From the NCBI GenBank assembly GCA_038735125.1, contig JAVYNU010000006.1, positions 1 through 64,000 of the forward strand: DNA of 64,000 nucleotides. The letters are read 5' to 3'. This document shows, in pieces, positions 51,326-60,581 of this stretch. Source of the DNA: Ignisphaera sp. (GTDB taxonomy: Archaea > Thermoproteota > Thermoprotei_A > Sulfolobales > Ignisphaeraceae). The translations under genes and the position numbers were made by a program. How positions within the stretch are numbered: the first letter of the stretch is position 1; each line of letters starts with the position of its first letter. The notes under the pieces are model-generated. The model was not told the DNA's origin. It saw only the letters and a list, made by a program, of their open reading frames with translations, and ran no database searches.

Positions 51326-52103
51326 TCTCAAGGTGTTCAACCACTTCAGAGCATTTAAAAACAGGTCCATCAACACATAACAATTTGTGAGACCCCTTCA
51401 CGTAGCACGAACCACAAACTCCAATGCCGCATTTAACCATATTCTCTAGCGATACATAGACATTATCTCTATCTTCAAACATTCTGCAAAATGATAGCAA
51501 CATTTGCTGAGAACCTATAGCCAATACAACATCATAATCATTAATACTAACACTGTTTAGAACCGACAATGCAGTTCCGCATAAACCTTCTTGACAATCT
51601 TCTGAAACTTTAATCAGTCTCCAGCCACCCTTTTCTAGACCAAAAATATCTGACAAATCAAAAAATTCATCACTTTTTTTAACACCCCAAATCACATCAA
51701 TCTTTGTATTTGTTTTTGCTGCAAAGCTTAGTAAAAATGGCACAGGTGCGATGCCTACACCACCTGCTACTACAAGCCATCTTCTATTATTCGAAGGTTT
51801 GAAGCCTTTTCCAAGTGGTCCCTTAATCCCCACAAATTCACCGGGTTTTAACTGTGATAATGCTTTTGTACCCACACCCCTTATCCTGTATATGAAAAAT
51901 AGAGATTTATTGCTGACATATGCTATGCTAAGTGGAATCTCATCTACCCTGGGTATCCATATATTGAAAAAGTTAAATGGCTCAATCTCTACAGAATGGT
52001 TAATCAACTCAATTCTAAGTAGGTACATACTACTAGATATAGATTCATTCTCAACAACTCTAGCAGGTTTAATTAGATATCTTAACTTAGCGCTTTCTAG
52101 CAA
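51312..52103 (-). CDS. pyrK: Dihydroorotate dehydrogenase electron-transfer subunit
   Basis: FAD and 2Fe-2S protein that passes electrons from PyrD to NAD. The sequence has the FAD-binding PLSIAYVSN-type strand, GPLGKGFKPSNNRRWLVVAGGVGIAPVPFLLSFA (NAD region) and the cluster motif LENMVKCGIGVCGSCYVKGSHKLLCVDGP with four Cys. A TTG at 52103 placed 10 bases after GAGGTG is preferred, giving 263 aa; an ATG at 52151 would overlap pyrI by 65 bases. It is the partner of the class 1B PyrD in the same operon. Confidence 0.92.
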   Translation of the reverse strand: MLESAKLRYLIKPARVVENESISSSMYLLRIELINHSVEIEPFNFFNIWIPRVDEIPLSIAYVSNKSLFFIYRIRGVGTKALSQLKPGEFVGIKGPLGKGFKPSNNRRWLVVAGGVGIAPVPFLLSFAAKTNTKIDVIWGVKKSDEFFDLSDIFGLEKGGWRLIKVSEDCQEGLCGTALSVLNSVSINDYDVVLAIGSQQMLLSFCRMFEDRDNVYVSLENMVKCGIGVCGSCYVKGSHKLLCVDGPVFKCSEVVEHLESAVS

Positions 52104-52569
52104 CCAGCTTAGCCACCTCACCCTCACTAATGACTGCTCCACAATATTCACATTGTAGCCTGAGAGGCTCTTTGGAAAGCAGTCTAAACCTTGTCCTAAC
52201 AGGCTCTCCCTTTTTGTTGGTTATACATGTTGGATTAGGACATCTAAGAACATCTGTGATTACATTCGGTAATGAGACTTTGTACTTCTCTATTACAGCG
52301 AAATCCTCAATAATGTTTATAGTTGCATTTGGAGCTAGCAAAGCTATTACATTTAAATCATCTGGTGAAAGCCTTCTACCCTCTATCTTTATTATATCTT
52401 TTCTTCCAAGCTTCTTACTCTCAACATTCATCAGTACCGCCATTCTCAAACCTTCTTTACCATCAATCCCAAGCACATTTAGTATATCCATAGCTTTTCC
52501 AGCAGGTATATGATCTATCACCGTACCATTTCTGATCTTAGAAACCGTGAGGGTAGGCTCTTCAATCAT
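52087..52569 (-). CDS. pyrI: Aspartate carbamoyltransferase regulatory chain
   Basis: Regulatory subunit that binds CTP/ATP and, through a zinc domain, PyrB. The 160-aa protein has the allosteric domain ([27 protein letters not shown] ... [33 protein letters not shown]) and the four-Cys zinc domain ([16 protein letters not shown] and [12 protein letters not shown]). The ATG overlaps the pyrB stop as ATGA. Feedback control by nucleotides is expected from the family. Confidence 0.95.
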   Translation of the reverse strand: MIEEPTLTVSKIRNGTVIDHIPAGKAMDILNVLGIDGKEGLRMAVLMNVESKKLGRKDIIKIEGRRLSPDDLNVIALLAPNATINIIEDFAVIEKYKVSLPNVITDVLRCPNPTCITNKKGEPVRTRFRLLSKEPLRLQCEYCGAVISEGEVAKLVARKR

Positions 52570-53498
52570 AGCTCAACACCAAAAATGAGAGTAAGAAGAG
52601 CCATTCTTACCGGCACCCCATACCTTGCCTGAATAAAGTATGCTGCATAGGGTGTGTGATCAATTCTTTCATCAACCTCGTCTACCTTCGGAAGTGGATG
52701 TAAAATCTTTAAATCTTTCTTAGCTCTTCTAATAACATCAAGTGTAACTTTATATGATCCCTTAACCTTCTCGTATTCCAGCGGGTCTGGAAACCTTTCT
52801 TTCTGAATCCTTATAACATATAGTACATCTAGCTCCTCTATAACCTCTTCCAAGTTTCGCTTCTCTTCAAAGACAATACCTCTCTCCTTCAATACATGCA
52901 ACACCTCCTCTCTTGCTCTTAAACTTTCAGGCGATATCATATATATCTTCCTTGGTTTAAACAGGGATAGACCATATATGAATGATGTTGTAGCTCTACC
53001 ATACCTCAGATCCCCTAATACCCCATAAACAAGACCGTCTATACCATTGAAAAGCTTTTTAATGGTATACAAATCAATCATTGCCTGTGTTGGATGATGC
53101 TGTTTACCATCACCAGCATTTATAACAGGATGCTCAGCTATTTCTGATGCATACTTTGCTACCCCTTCATATCTATGCCTAATTATTATGACATTTGAAT
53201 ATGAATCTAGCATTCTAATTGTATCAGCAAGTGTCTCACCCTTGCTTATACTTAAAGCTTCCTCCCCAACAATTGCTATAACGTCTGCTCCAAGCCTTTT
53301 AGCCGCAACCTCGAAACTTAGCCTAGTTCTTGTCGATGGTTCGAAAAATGCTAATGAAACTATCTTCCCGTTTAATAGATTAAGCTTTGAGTCAGCATAT
53401 TTTATCATTTTATCTGTATACTCAAATAGTGTTTCAATGCTTTCCCTGTCAAAGTCTAATATCGATATGACATCACGTTGGTAAAAAGAGGTTTTCAC
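52566..53498 (-). CDS. pyrB: Aspartate carbamoyltransferase catalytic chain
   Basis: Condenses carbamoyl phosphate with aspartate. The 310-aa protein has the phosphate-binding [97 protein letters not shown] and the aspartate loop [42 protein letters not shown] start. It is separated from pyrE by 56 bases. Confidence 0.96.
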   Translation of the reverse strand: MKTSFYQRDVISILDFDRESIETLFEYTDKMIKYADSKLNLLNGKIVSLAFFEPSTRTRLSFEVAAKRLGADVIAIVGEEALSISKGETLADTIRMLDSYSNVIIIRHRYEGVAKYASEIAEHPVINAGDGKQHHPTQAMIDLYTIKKLFNGIDGLVYGVLGDLRYGRATTSFIYGLSLFKPRKIYMISPESLRAREEVLHVLKERGIVFEEKRNLEEVIEELDVLYVIRIQKERFPDPLEYEKVKGSYKVTLDVIRRAKKDLKILHPLPKVDEVDERIDHTPYAAYFIQARYGVPVRMALLTLIFGVEL

Positions 53499-53554
53499 AA
53501 AGACCCAGGAGAGTCATTTAGTTGTGCAAAAATATAAGCTCTTTGGCTTGCATT

Positions 53555-54160
53555 CTATAGTATGTTACCTGTGCTTGTAGCTTGAATATATCTAATTATT
53601 TTATGATATGTGTCAAAATCTATATACCCATTGTTATAGAGCGTATCAAAAATTTCGCGAGCTGTGATAAGACTATATAATTCAATTCCATATCTCCTTA
53701 GTCTTTGTCTTGCTCCTTGCTCTCTATCAATCACTGTGATGGCGGCAAGAACTCTTCCCCCCGTGTCCTTGACCGCCACTACTGCATGCTCTATAGAGCC
53801 ACCTGTTGTAGCAACATCATCAACTATTACAACACCCTTGTTGCCAACTATTCCCTCTACCAACGATCTTGTTCCGTGTTCCTTCTTCTCAATTCTAACA
53901 TAGGCAAGAGGTTTATTCAACCTATCTGCCATAATCGATGCTAGCACTAACCCGCTTGTCGCAATACCTAGGACAACATCGCATTGCTTTAATATGCTAA
54001 ACCTCGATATAATTTCGTTTATTACTCTGTTTCTAAGCTCTGGAAAACTATATAAAAGACGCAAATCTATGTAGTAAGGGCTTTCTAAGCCTGAAGTGAG
54101 TTTAAAACTACCTATCTTGATCATTCCACACTTGTATAGGTCTACTGCTATCCATGACAT
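53555..54160 (-). CDS. pyrE: Orotate phosphoribosyltransferase
   Basis: Makes orotidine 5'-phosphate from orotate and PRPP. The 201-aa protein has KLTSGLESPYYIDLRLLYSFPELR, VVLGIATSGLVLASIMADRLNKPLAYVRIEKKEHGT and the PRPP loop VVIVDDVATTGGSIEHAVVAVKDTGGRVLAAITVIDREQGA. The ATG overlaps the pyrF end by 13 bases, so the last two steps of UMP synthesis are translated together. Confidence 0.95.
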   Translation of the reverse strand: MSWIAVDLYKCGMIKIGSFKLTSGLESPYYIDLRLLYSFPELRNRVINEIISRFSILKQCDVVLGIATSGLVLASIMADRLNKPLAYVRIEKKEHGTRSLVEGIVGNKGVVIVDDVATTGGSIEHAVVAVKDTGGRVLAAITVIDREQGARQRLRRYGIELYSLITAREIFDTLYNNGYIDFDTYHKIIRYIQATSTGNIL

Positions 54161-54822
54161 TTTGCAACCCTTTGTCTCTGACTCTCTAAAATCTTTAAAG
54201 CGTTTTGCCTTACATTATCAGCATATGTTATAGCTCTTCCAACGATTTCATAGTCAGCGCCATAGCATATCGCCATACCTGGCTCAGCACCTTGCACCCC
54301 AACACCAGGAGATAAGATTCTCATTTCCTTACCAATAATCTCCCTAACTTTCTTTATGATCAAGGGTCTCGTAGCTGGTGCCACAAGACCCCAGCTACCA
54401 GCAGCTCTAGCAACCTCGATGAAATCTTCTAAATGCTTATCTAGAAACTCTTCAGAACCCTTATGAGACATTGAAACAACTAGTATGAGTCTCAAACCCT
54501 CCTTTCTACAAACATTACTAAGCTCATCAACCGCCTGTCTGTATCCGACAAAAGCATGGGCTATTACAGCATTAAATCCATGTTCTTTTAAAATACTTGC
54601 TGTAATAGCCATTATGTCTCCTATATCAGCAAGTTTCAAATCAGCGATTAGAAGACCACTATAATCTTTGAAGATTTTGCCAAGACCCTCTACTCCAACC
54701 CTTATAATTGCTGGAAGTCCTAGCTTAAAGCCTTGAACAAGATCCTTAAGCTCATTATACCTTCTTTCAATCCACTCTACAACATTAACATTATGTGGAG
54801 GATCTAAAGCTACTACTAACAC
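54148..54822 (-). CDS. pyrF: Orotidine 5'-phosphate decarboxylase
   Basis: Last step of UMP synthesis. The 224-aa protein has LVVALDPPHNVNVVEWIE, the substrate and catalytic strand FKLGLPAIIRVG, the Asp-Lys-Asp catalytic signature in GLLIADLKLADIGDIMAITASIL, and the phosphate-binding SPGVGVQGAEPGMAICYGADYEIVGRAI. GTG start at 54822. It is first in the pyr cluster; the 91 bases upstream contain a TATA-like region near 54850-54890 but no distinct operator was recognised. Confidence 0.94.
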   Translation of the reverse strand: MLVVALDPPHNVNVVEWIERRYNELKDLVQGFKLGLPAIIRVGVEGLGKIFKDYSGLLIADLKLADIGDIMAITASILKEHGFNAVIAHAFVGYRQAVDELSNVCRKEGLRLILVVSMSHKGSEEFLDKHLEDFIEVARAAGSWGLVAPATRPLIIKKVREIIGKEMRILSPGVGVQGAEPGMAICYGADYEIVGRAITYADNVRQNALKILESQRQRVAKCHG

Positions 54823-54913
54823 AGTATTTCACAATATGAATTGTGTAAATTGTTTGTGTGGATTTTTAACGTTCATGAAAGAAAAGTCGTCTATATACTT
54901 GGGTTTGGGTAAC

Positions 54914-55273
54914 CTATTGCTTGGGAGTCCAATAAGGGCATGTTGCACATATCTCTGGATGTTTAGATGCATTAATGTATAGAACGCCATTCTTATTCAC
55001 GTATTCTAGGGTTGGCACTATAACATTTGGCCTATGAAACATGCATAAACCTGTCTCAGTATCGTAGTATCTGCATTTGCTTGCTTTCTCCTTGCCCATT
55101 AACATCATATTAATTAGCACTGTAGCAATATCAGAGATGTCTTCCTCTAAGTTTCTTCTACCTCTAAGCAGTTTGGGTCTAGATATTCCACTCATCGATT
55201 TACTGAATGCTACTCTAATTTTTGTTGCACCTATGTTTGCCTCCTTGATAACTTTTGACAGCCTTTCTAACAT
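54914..55273 (-). CDS. Small protein with two cysteine pairs, unknown
   Basis: A 119-aa protein. The N-terminal half is basic and helical (LERLSKVIKEANIGATKIRVAF ... GISRPKLLRGRRNLEEDISDIATVLINMMLMGKEKA). The C-terminal half contains KCRYYDTETGLCMFHRP and EICATCPYW, four Cys likely binding zinc or an iron-sulfur cluster. It lies 91 bases upstream of pyrF on the same strand, so it may share the promoter region or the transcript. No family recognised. Confidence 0.5.
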   Translation of the reverse strand: MLERLSKVIKEANIGATKIRVAFSKSMSGISRPKLLRGRRNLEEDISDIATVLINMMLMGKEKASKCRYYDTETGLCMFHRPNVIVPTLEYVNKNGVLYINASKHPEICATCPYWTPKQ

Positions 55274-55454
55274 TTCTTTACCCTGCTCAATTAATATTAA
55301 TTTCTAGTCTGCTGCTCTATAAATTGTAAGGGTTTTGCAGAACCTTAATAACACATACCTTAAGTTAATATATCAATTAGATCCAATCAATCATTTCATT
55401 AAAGAAATCTATAATAATTTCCATAGCTAGATATATTTCTAAGGGAATAAAGTT

Positions 55455-56129
55455 TTGAATAGAGATTTGAGGGCTTTAGAAGACTATTTAAAAGCTATTT
55501 ACAGATTAGAGGAGGTACTAGGATACGCTAAAACAGGTGATATCGCAAAAGAACTCAAGGTTACTGCTGCAACAGTCTCTAAAACACTAAAGAAACTGGA
55601 GTCGAACGGTTACGTGGTATGGCTCCCATACGAAGGTGTTAAGCTAAGTGAGAAAGGAAGGAAAATCGCTATAAATATAGTTAAGAAACATAGACTAGCA
55701 GAGTACTTTCTTTACTACTATCTTGGGTTTGACCTTATCAAGGCCCATGAATATGCCCACATGCTAGAACACATGCCTTCCGAGTTCTTTGATAAACTAT
55801 GGATATTTATGAAAAAACCTAGTACTTGTCCACATGGAAACCTGATCCCAGGACTTCCCGAATATAATGAGAATGAACTTCATGAAATTGAAGACGACAA
55901 ACCTTTGACGCTGTTTAATGAGGGTGCAAAAGTAAAGATAACAAGAATTATGTGCTCTTTTCAAGATGATATAATAATGAAGTTAGCTAGTGCACACATA
56001 GTTAGGGGTAGCATAATAACTATTATAGAGAAAAAACCAATAAAAATTATTATAAAAGGCCCCAACAACAGTCTGCTGGAAATGGCATACCATCAAGCTA
56101 ACATGGTAAGAGGATTAGAAATCCATTGA
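55455..56129 (+). CDS. DtxR/MntR-type metal-dependent repressor
   Basis: A 224-aa regulator with an N-terminal winged helix (YLKAIYRLEEVLGYAKTGDIAKELKVTAATVSKTLKKLESNGYVVWLPYEGVKLSEKGRKIA), a dimer and metal-binding domain (HRLAEYFLYYYLGFDLIKAHEYAHMLEHMPSEFFDKLWIFMKKPSTCPHG) with the usual His/Glu/Cys ligands, and a C-terminal FeoA/SH3-like domain. Probably controls iron or manganese genes; none of these is adjacent. TTG start at 55455 preceded by AAGGGA. Confidence 0.88.
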   Translation: MNRDLRALEDYLKAIYRLEEVLGYAKTGDIAKELKVTAATVSKTLKKLESNGYVVWLPYEGVKLSEKGRKIAINIVKKHRLAEYFLYYYLGFDLIKAHEYAHMLEHMPSEFFDKLWIFMKKPSTCPHGNLIPGLPEYNENELHEIEDDKPLTLFNEGAKVKITRIMCSFQDDIIMKLASAHIVRGSIITIIEKKPIKIIIKGPNNSLLEMAYHQANMVRGLEIH

Positions 56130-56167
56130 ATTATAGATTTTTATGTTAAACACATCACATTTGTTCA

Positions 56168-56229
56168 TCAGCGCTTTGGCCCCACATCACCAGTCAGTAA
56201 AATTAGTCAGCGTTTAGTATGATCATCAT
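56168..56229 (-). ncRNA. C/D-box guide sRNA
   Basis: Minus strand: C box ATGATGA (56223-56229), 12-nt guide TCATACTAAACG, D' box CTGA (56207-56210), 16-nt spacer, C' box GTGATGT (56184-56190), 12-nt guide GGGGCCAAAGCG, D box CTGA (56168-56171). A minus-strand TATA-like CTTTAAATAC (56256-56265) is centred about 31 bases upstream of the C box. It lies between the DtxR-type gene and speE, on the opposite strand to both. The long D'-C' spacer is the only unusual element. Confidence 0.75.
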
Positions 56230-56255
56230 ACAGCTTCCAAATCTACACATACAAA

Positions 56256-56265
56256 GTATTTAAAG
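56256..56265 (-). promoter_or_regulatory. TATA box of the 56.2-kb sRNA
   Basis: Minus-strand CTTTAAATAC, about 31 bases before the sRNA C box. Immediately adjacent on the plus strand is ATATTTAAATTTAAC (about 56270-56284), the probable promoter of speE, so the two transcripts diverge from a shared region of about 30 bases. Confidence 0.5.
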
Positions 56266-56308
56266 CCTATATTTAAATTTAACATCTGATATAGATAAGC
56301 ATATCGAT

Positions 56309-57169
56309 GTGAGAAAAATGATACTAGGAACTGTAATCGTTCAAGGCATCGGCGAAAATAGTTTGATGGTGGTGAAGACCCGCGCCCTCATTTCAATTAA
56401 AAAGTCTCCTTTCCAAGAAATTATCGTGGCTGAGGTTGGGGATTTTGGAAAGGCTCTTGTCTTAGATGGCTATATCCAGAGTACAACATCTGACGAGTTT
56501 ATATATCACGAATCACTTGTTCATCCAGCCATGGTTCTACATCCAGACCCTAGAAGGGTTTTAATAATCGGTGGAGGCGAGGGTGCCACTCTTAGGGAGG
56601 TCTTGAAACATAGTACTGTTGAAGAGGCTATTATGGTTGATATAGATAAGGATGTTGTTGAGCTAGCTAAAGAACATTTGCCAGAGATGCATCAAGGATC
56701 TTTCTTTGACAGAAGGGCTAGGGTAGTAATCGACGATGGAAAAAGATTTGTCGAGAAAGAATATGAAAAAGGTGTGCAATATGATGTGGTTATACTTGAT
56801 CTGACTGACCCCTATTCAAGCGAAATTGCAAAAGATCTGTATACAGAGCAATTCTTTGTCAAAACGAACAGTATACTGGCAGAAAATGGTGTTATGGTTA
56901 CTCAAGCAGGTTCAAGGTTCTTCTATACTCAGGTCTATGAATATGTAGCTAATAATATCAAATCAGTATTCAGATATGTTGCTGAATACCAGGTCTGGAT
57001 TCCGTCTTTTGGCTATTCATGTAATTTTATTATAGGATCCAAGAAAATCGATACAAGCATGTTACTGAATTCCGAATATGTCGATGATGTGCTAAGGTCT
57101 AGGAAGGTTAGTACGAGGTTCATTAATGGAAAAAGAGTTGCCGCATTGCTTCTAATGGGTATATACTGA
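56309..57169 (+). CDS. speE: Spermidine synthase (polyamine aminopropyltransferase)
   Basis: Transfers the aminopropyl group from decarboxylated AdoMet to putrescine or agmatine. The 286-aa protein has FGKALVLDGYIQSTTSDEFIYHESLVHPAM (substrate Asp and Tyr/His), VLIIGGGEGATLREVLKH (dcAdoMet binding), VDIDKDVVELAKEHLPE, RVVIDDGKRFVE and the gate DVVILDLTDPYSSEIAKDLYTEQFF. It starts GTG 56309 or ATG 56318 with a TATA-like TTTAAATTTAAC about 28 bases upstream, so it may be leaderless. It works with the SpeD-family decarboxylase at 27 kb. Confidence 0.93.
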   Translation: MRKMILGTVIVQGIGENSLMVVKTRALISIKKSPFQEIIVAEVGDFGKALVLDGYIQSTTSDEFIYHESLVHPAMVLHPDPRRVLIIGGGEGATLREVLKHSTVEEAIMVDIDKDVVELAKEHLPEMHQGSFFDRRARVVIDDGKRFVEKEYEKGVQYDVVILDLTDPYSSEIAKDLYTEQFFVKTNSILAENGVMVTQAGSRFFYTQVYEYVANNIKSVFRYVAEYQVWIPSFGYSCNFIIGSKKIDTSMLLNSEYVDDVLRSRKVSTRFINGKRVAALLLMGIY

Positions 57170-57178
57170 GCTTTGCTT

Positions 57179-58525
57179 TCATTTTTTATGTTTCATAATT
57201 TTCAGAGTCATATATATCACTATCCCAGTTTCTACAGCCACTATTGCTATAATCAGCATAAATAATGCTAAAAATGTATCCATAGAGATTCCTTGCACAG
57301 CTGGTGGTGTTGTTATATTTGAGTGTCTCACAATCACAACTGCATTACTTATCTCACCACAAATATTTTGATTAACAAAGGAGGCTATAGTATAATTCGA
57401 TAGGTTGCATAAGATCTCCTTGTAATTCATATCATTGGTTGAGTTCATGTTATATATTGCTAATGCCATCTTTGAAGATGAGTAATTATAAAGTGAGACA
57501 ACAATTACATTGCTTTGCCCCCTTAGATAAGGCACTGAAACTGCATTGGCGTAACTATTTATTAAACTATTTGTAATGTTTCTTAAGAAGACTGGTATAA
57601 CCGATGTTAGAAATAGATTAAATGATGCAAAACTGTGAATGTTTGTTTGCGTTATATTAGCCTCTATATATTGAATCATGTCTTGGAGCTTGATCAGCAG
57701 AGGTAGTACACATAAAGTTGCTTTGTATCCGTTTACTATGTCACTAGGCATAGAGCCATCCACCGACATAATATATGTATTAACATATCCACGCATCTTT
57801 AGGCCTATGTTTATGTCTGTTCTCATTGGAAGAGAATCAAGTATGGCACAGTTTTGTGAAGGGCCTATATAGAGTCTTAGGTACTTACTCTTATTTACAT
57901 AAACATCGAAAAGATAGTAAATAGATCTAAGATTGTCCTGTGTAGCTTCTGCTACATAGACCCCACTAGCATCAGCTATGACCTTGCCAGGATTAATTGA
58001 CACATTATTCAGTAGCTCTACTAAGGGCTGCTTGAATGGAATCCAAACATGCGTCTCATTGAATTTGCCTAACATTACTACCTCATGCTTATGCCACTGT
58101 ACTAATATTATACCCTTCTCTATTGCAATGTTTCCTTCAGCATTCTCTACAAGCTTTTTCACAGTATTGTTTTCTACGAACGATGTATATAGATAGTGTA
58201 TTCGCTCACCACCAATAATATTTATTGTGAGATTAGCTACGGATATAACATTCTGGCTAGCTGAACTTGTTTCTATAGTAAATGTTGCTCTCATACCGCT
58301 ATAAGAGAACGCTATTGAAAAATCTTTGAAGGGCGATTGTGGAATTGATGTATTCGTATATGCCCATAGCATGTTATGCTCGTCAACAAACAACACATTG
58401 TTTTGCCCTTTCAATTCGTAAGGAGTTTGCACTGCAATTAATATTAGTAGTATTGTTGCAGCAAATCCCATCTTTTTGCTACAGGCTTTATAGCGGTGCA
58501 AGTTTGTTACCATGTAGCAATACAT
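57179..58525 (-). CDS. Secreted, membrane-anchored surface protein of unknown function
   Basis: A 448-aa protein with an N-terminal signal or anchor (MGFAATILLILIAVQTPYELKG) and one C-terminal membrane helix (MDTFLALFMLIIAIVAVETGIVIYM) followed by KIMKHKK, predicting an extracytoplasmic body of about 380 residues with its tail in the cytosol. The body is rich in Asn-Xaa-Ser/Thr sequons (for example NTTS, NLTI, NVSI, NITQ, NNVS), consistent with N-glycosylation. No enzyme motif or family is recognised. Confidence 0.6.
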   Translation of the reverse strand: MYCYMVTNLHRYKACSKKMGFAATILLILIAVQTPYELKGQNNVLFVDEHNMLWAYTNTSIPQSPFKDFSIAFSYSGMRATFTIETSSASQNVISVANLTINIIGGERIHYLYTSFVENNTVKKLVENAEGNIAIEKGIILVQWHKHEVVMLGKFNETHVWIPFKQPLVELLNNVSINPGKVIADASGVYVAEATQDNLRSIYYLFDVYVNKSKYLRLYIGPSQNCAILDSLPMRTDINIGLKMRGYVNTYIMSVDGSMPSDIVNGYKATLCVLPLLIKLQDMIQYIEANITQTNIHSFASFNLFLTSVIPVFLRNITNSLINSYANAVSVPYLRGQSNVIVVSLYNYSSSKMALAIYNMNSTNDMNYKEILCNLSNYTIASFVNQNICGEISNAVVIVRHSNITTPPAVQGISMDTFLALFMLIIAIVAVETGIVIYMTLKIMKHKK

Positions 58526-58761
58526 GCCAATATTAATTTTATATGTTTTTATGATAAACCTTCTTAACAGCTGAAATTCGCTATTCTTTTACAGTTGTGT
58601 AAGATAAAATTGGTATGGCACTTCATATAGCTCTATTATTGAGGTTCCTTATTCTCATCCGGTCTCTAGCATTTGATAGGATAGGAAATGGTGTAGGTGT
58701 TAGGACTCACACCTTAAAATAGGTAAATTCTTGATAGATATTATTGAAGGGTGTAACTCTA

Positions 58762-59067
58762 ATGAGGCAGGAAATAGCATTAAAGAAAATAGTGGAGTAT
58801 GTAGCTCGTAAGGCTGCTTCACTTACGCAAAAATATGAGTTAGATGACTTAGTAGCACCATCTATTGCTCCAATCTTTGAAAAATCTGTTGAAAAAATGG
58901 CTTCAATGCTTGTAAAAAAGGGTAGTGGGATGAGATGCAATCTCTGCGACAAAGGACCATTTACAAAGAGAGGAATGTATCTTCATCTTATAAGGGTTCA
59001 TTCCAAAGATATTGAAGTAATGGTCCAGGAAGAGCTAAAGAGGCTTCTTGAGGTAATTCGCAAGTAG
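58762..59067 (+). CDS. Small C2H2 zinc-finger protein
   Basis: About 101 aa from ATG 58762, which lies after an AAGGGTG site. The N-terminal 60 residues are helical. A single C2H2 finger follows (CNLCDKGPFTKRGMYLHLIRVH, near 63-84), then an acidic-basic helix (VQEELKRLLEVIRK). Archaeal C2H2 proteins of this size often bind DNA or RNA; the target is unknown. Confidence 0.7.
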   Translation: MRQEIALKKIVEYVARKAASLTQKYELDDLVAPSIAPIFEKSVEKMASMLVKKGSGMRCNLCDKGPFTKRGMYLHLIRVHSKDIEVMVQEELKRLLEVIRK

Positions 59068-59190
59068 GTTTTATACTTGCATTTCTTTGTTGCATCAAAT
59101 CCTATCATAACATAAAAATGGAATTCTCCTTGAGCCAAATTGGTTAAACCTGTAACAAGATGGTTTGTAAAAACAGGATACAAATACAAA

Positions 59191-59550
59191 TTATTTGTGG
59201 TTTTGCAAGCATCTTTCATACGAGGATATAACATCTCTTATCATTTCTTCGATTCTCGAAACATTGTTAATGCTATGAGAAATCTTTAATATTATGCTTG
59301 TTGAAAAACATTTATCCGTCGAGCCTATACATGCTATTTCCAGCATTCCATCGATAAACGGTTTAGGTACATCAATATGCCTAGTAATTATTTTCATGTT
59401 ATCTACTTCTATCACCTTATAGATGTCTTTAAAATCACCTATATCCTTTATTTGACATGGATACAAATCAGATATTATAATTGTTGATTCGCCTTCGTTT
59501 ATAAAAACAACTTTTCTATGATCATCGATGTAATAGTCTCTTACCCCCAT
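59191..59550 (-). CDS. Unknown 119-aa protein next to a zinc-ribbon gene
   Basis: No family recognised. Begins MGVRDYYIDDHRKVVFINEG with further beta strands (STIIISDLY, YKVIEVDNMKIITRHI) and a C-terminal amphipathic helix (SRIEEMIRDVISSYERCLQ). It starts 9 bases after the stop of the zinc-ribbon gene and follows a GAGGGTTGAT site, so the two are co-translated. Confidence 0.45.
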   Translation of the reverse strand: MGVRDYYIDDHRKVVFINEGESTIIISDLYPCQIKDIGDFKDIYKVIEVDNMKIITRHIDVPKPFIDGMLEIACIGSTDKCFSTSIILKISHSINNVSRIEEMIRDVISSYERCLQNHK

Positions 59551-59559
59551 ATCAACCCT

Positions 59560-59784
59560 CTAAGTAGGATATACTACCAGCACAAGATCTGAGCCACAAA
59601 ATGGGCATTTCATATTAAGCCTCTTAGCATCTGCTTGGCAGTAATACAAATTGTACTTGGATCCACATTTGGGACACTGATAAACAATGTCGTCTCCTAA
59701 ATAAAGTTTCTTAGCGCATATCGAACATTTGACTTCATACCAGCCTTTATGCCCTGACGCGTTACATCCCCTAGGCCTTAACAT
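59560..59784 (-). CDS. Small protein with three CxxC zinc knuckles
   Basis: A 74-aa protein with three CxxC pairs, KCSICAKKLY (20-23), QCPKCGSKY and KCPFCGSDL, and two more cysteines (GCNASG, YCQADA). It looks like tandem zinc ribbons, as seen in RNA polymerase- or ribosome-associated proteins. It precedes a small unknown gene in a two-gene unit. Confidence 0.55.
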   Translation of the reverse strand: MLRPRGCNASGHKGWYEVKCSICAKKLYLGDDIVYQCPKCGSKYNLYYCQADAKRLNMKCPFCGSDLVLVVYPT

Positions 59785-59882
59785 TGTTTAGCACCTTAAC
59801 ACCTTAACTTTACAAATTTGAATCATTGCACAGATTTTATAAGCTGAGATGCTGAATTTTGCTTTTTAGATTGGTCGGAATT

Positions 59883-60581
59883 ATGACTATAAAAATTATT
59901 GCTTTTGCCGATGTTCATGGCATGCAGTATCTAAGTATGTTGATATCCTCATTAAATAGAATCAATGTTAAGAATGTTGATTTTATTGTTATGGCTGGAG
60001 ATATTGTTGATAAGGGAAGGATTGAGTACATGAGAGTAGTCTTATCCGTTCTACAGAAGCTTTTTCCACACATTTATAGCAGGCCAATTGTTATAGCGGT
60101 CTTTGGTAATGAAGAATATTTTGGTACAGAAGAAAATTACTATTCGGCTTATCCTCAAGTAATATGGCTTAATAACAGTTACAGAATTGTTAAGTTAGAT
60201 GACTTTGAAATTTGCTTTGTAGGAGATCGAGGAGTATTAAAAAAGCCTACTACATGGCAACAGAGAAATATTAAAGGAATTGAAAATATTTATTCTAGGA
60301 ATTTAGGGAACATCATAAATATGGTCAGAGCCTGCAAAAAAGATTATTACACCATCTTGATAACACATTATGCCTCAAGTTATCTCACAATCTTTGGGGA
60401 AAACCCATCGATATATCATTTCTTGGGATATCCTATAATAGAAGGCATGGATATAAAACCTGATATCGCTATACATGGTCATGCTCATAACTCTCAAAAA
60501 ACAGAAGCTAATATAAATGGCACAGCTATTTACAATGTTTCTATACCTGCTAATAAAGGCGTTAAACTAATTACAATTTAG
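59883..60581 (+). CDS. Calcineurin-like metallophosphoesterase
   Basis: A 232-aa protein with the five metallophosphoesterase motifs: FADVHGMQYL (DxH), VMAGDIVDKG (GDxxD), VFGNEEYFG (GNxE), ILITHYASSY (TH) and AIHGHAHNS (GHxH). The ATG at 59883 is preferred over a TTG 24 bases upstream because the N-terminus then begins MTIKIIAFADVHG, as in the family. The substrate is unknown. Its stop overlaps by 11 bases the end of the convergent CitG-like gene. Confidence 0.85.
   Translation: MTIKIIAFADVHGMQYLSMLISSLNRINVKNVDFIVMAGDIVDKGRIEYMRVVLSVLQKLFPHIYSRPIVIAVFGNEEYFGTEENYYSAYPQVIWLNNSYRIVKLDDFEICFVGDRGVLKKPTTWQQRNIKGIENIYSRNLGNIINMVRACKKDYYTILITHYASSYLTIFGENPSIYHFLGYPIIEGMDIKPDIAIHGHAHNSQKTEANINGTAIYNVSIPANKGVKLITI

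Noticed and set aside
58690-58725. Small hairpin AGGTGT...ACACCT upstream of the C2H2 gene
   Set aside because: A 6-bp stem with an 8-nt loop is too weak to call a terminator or riboswitch, and no family pattern fits.
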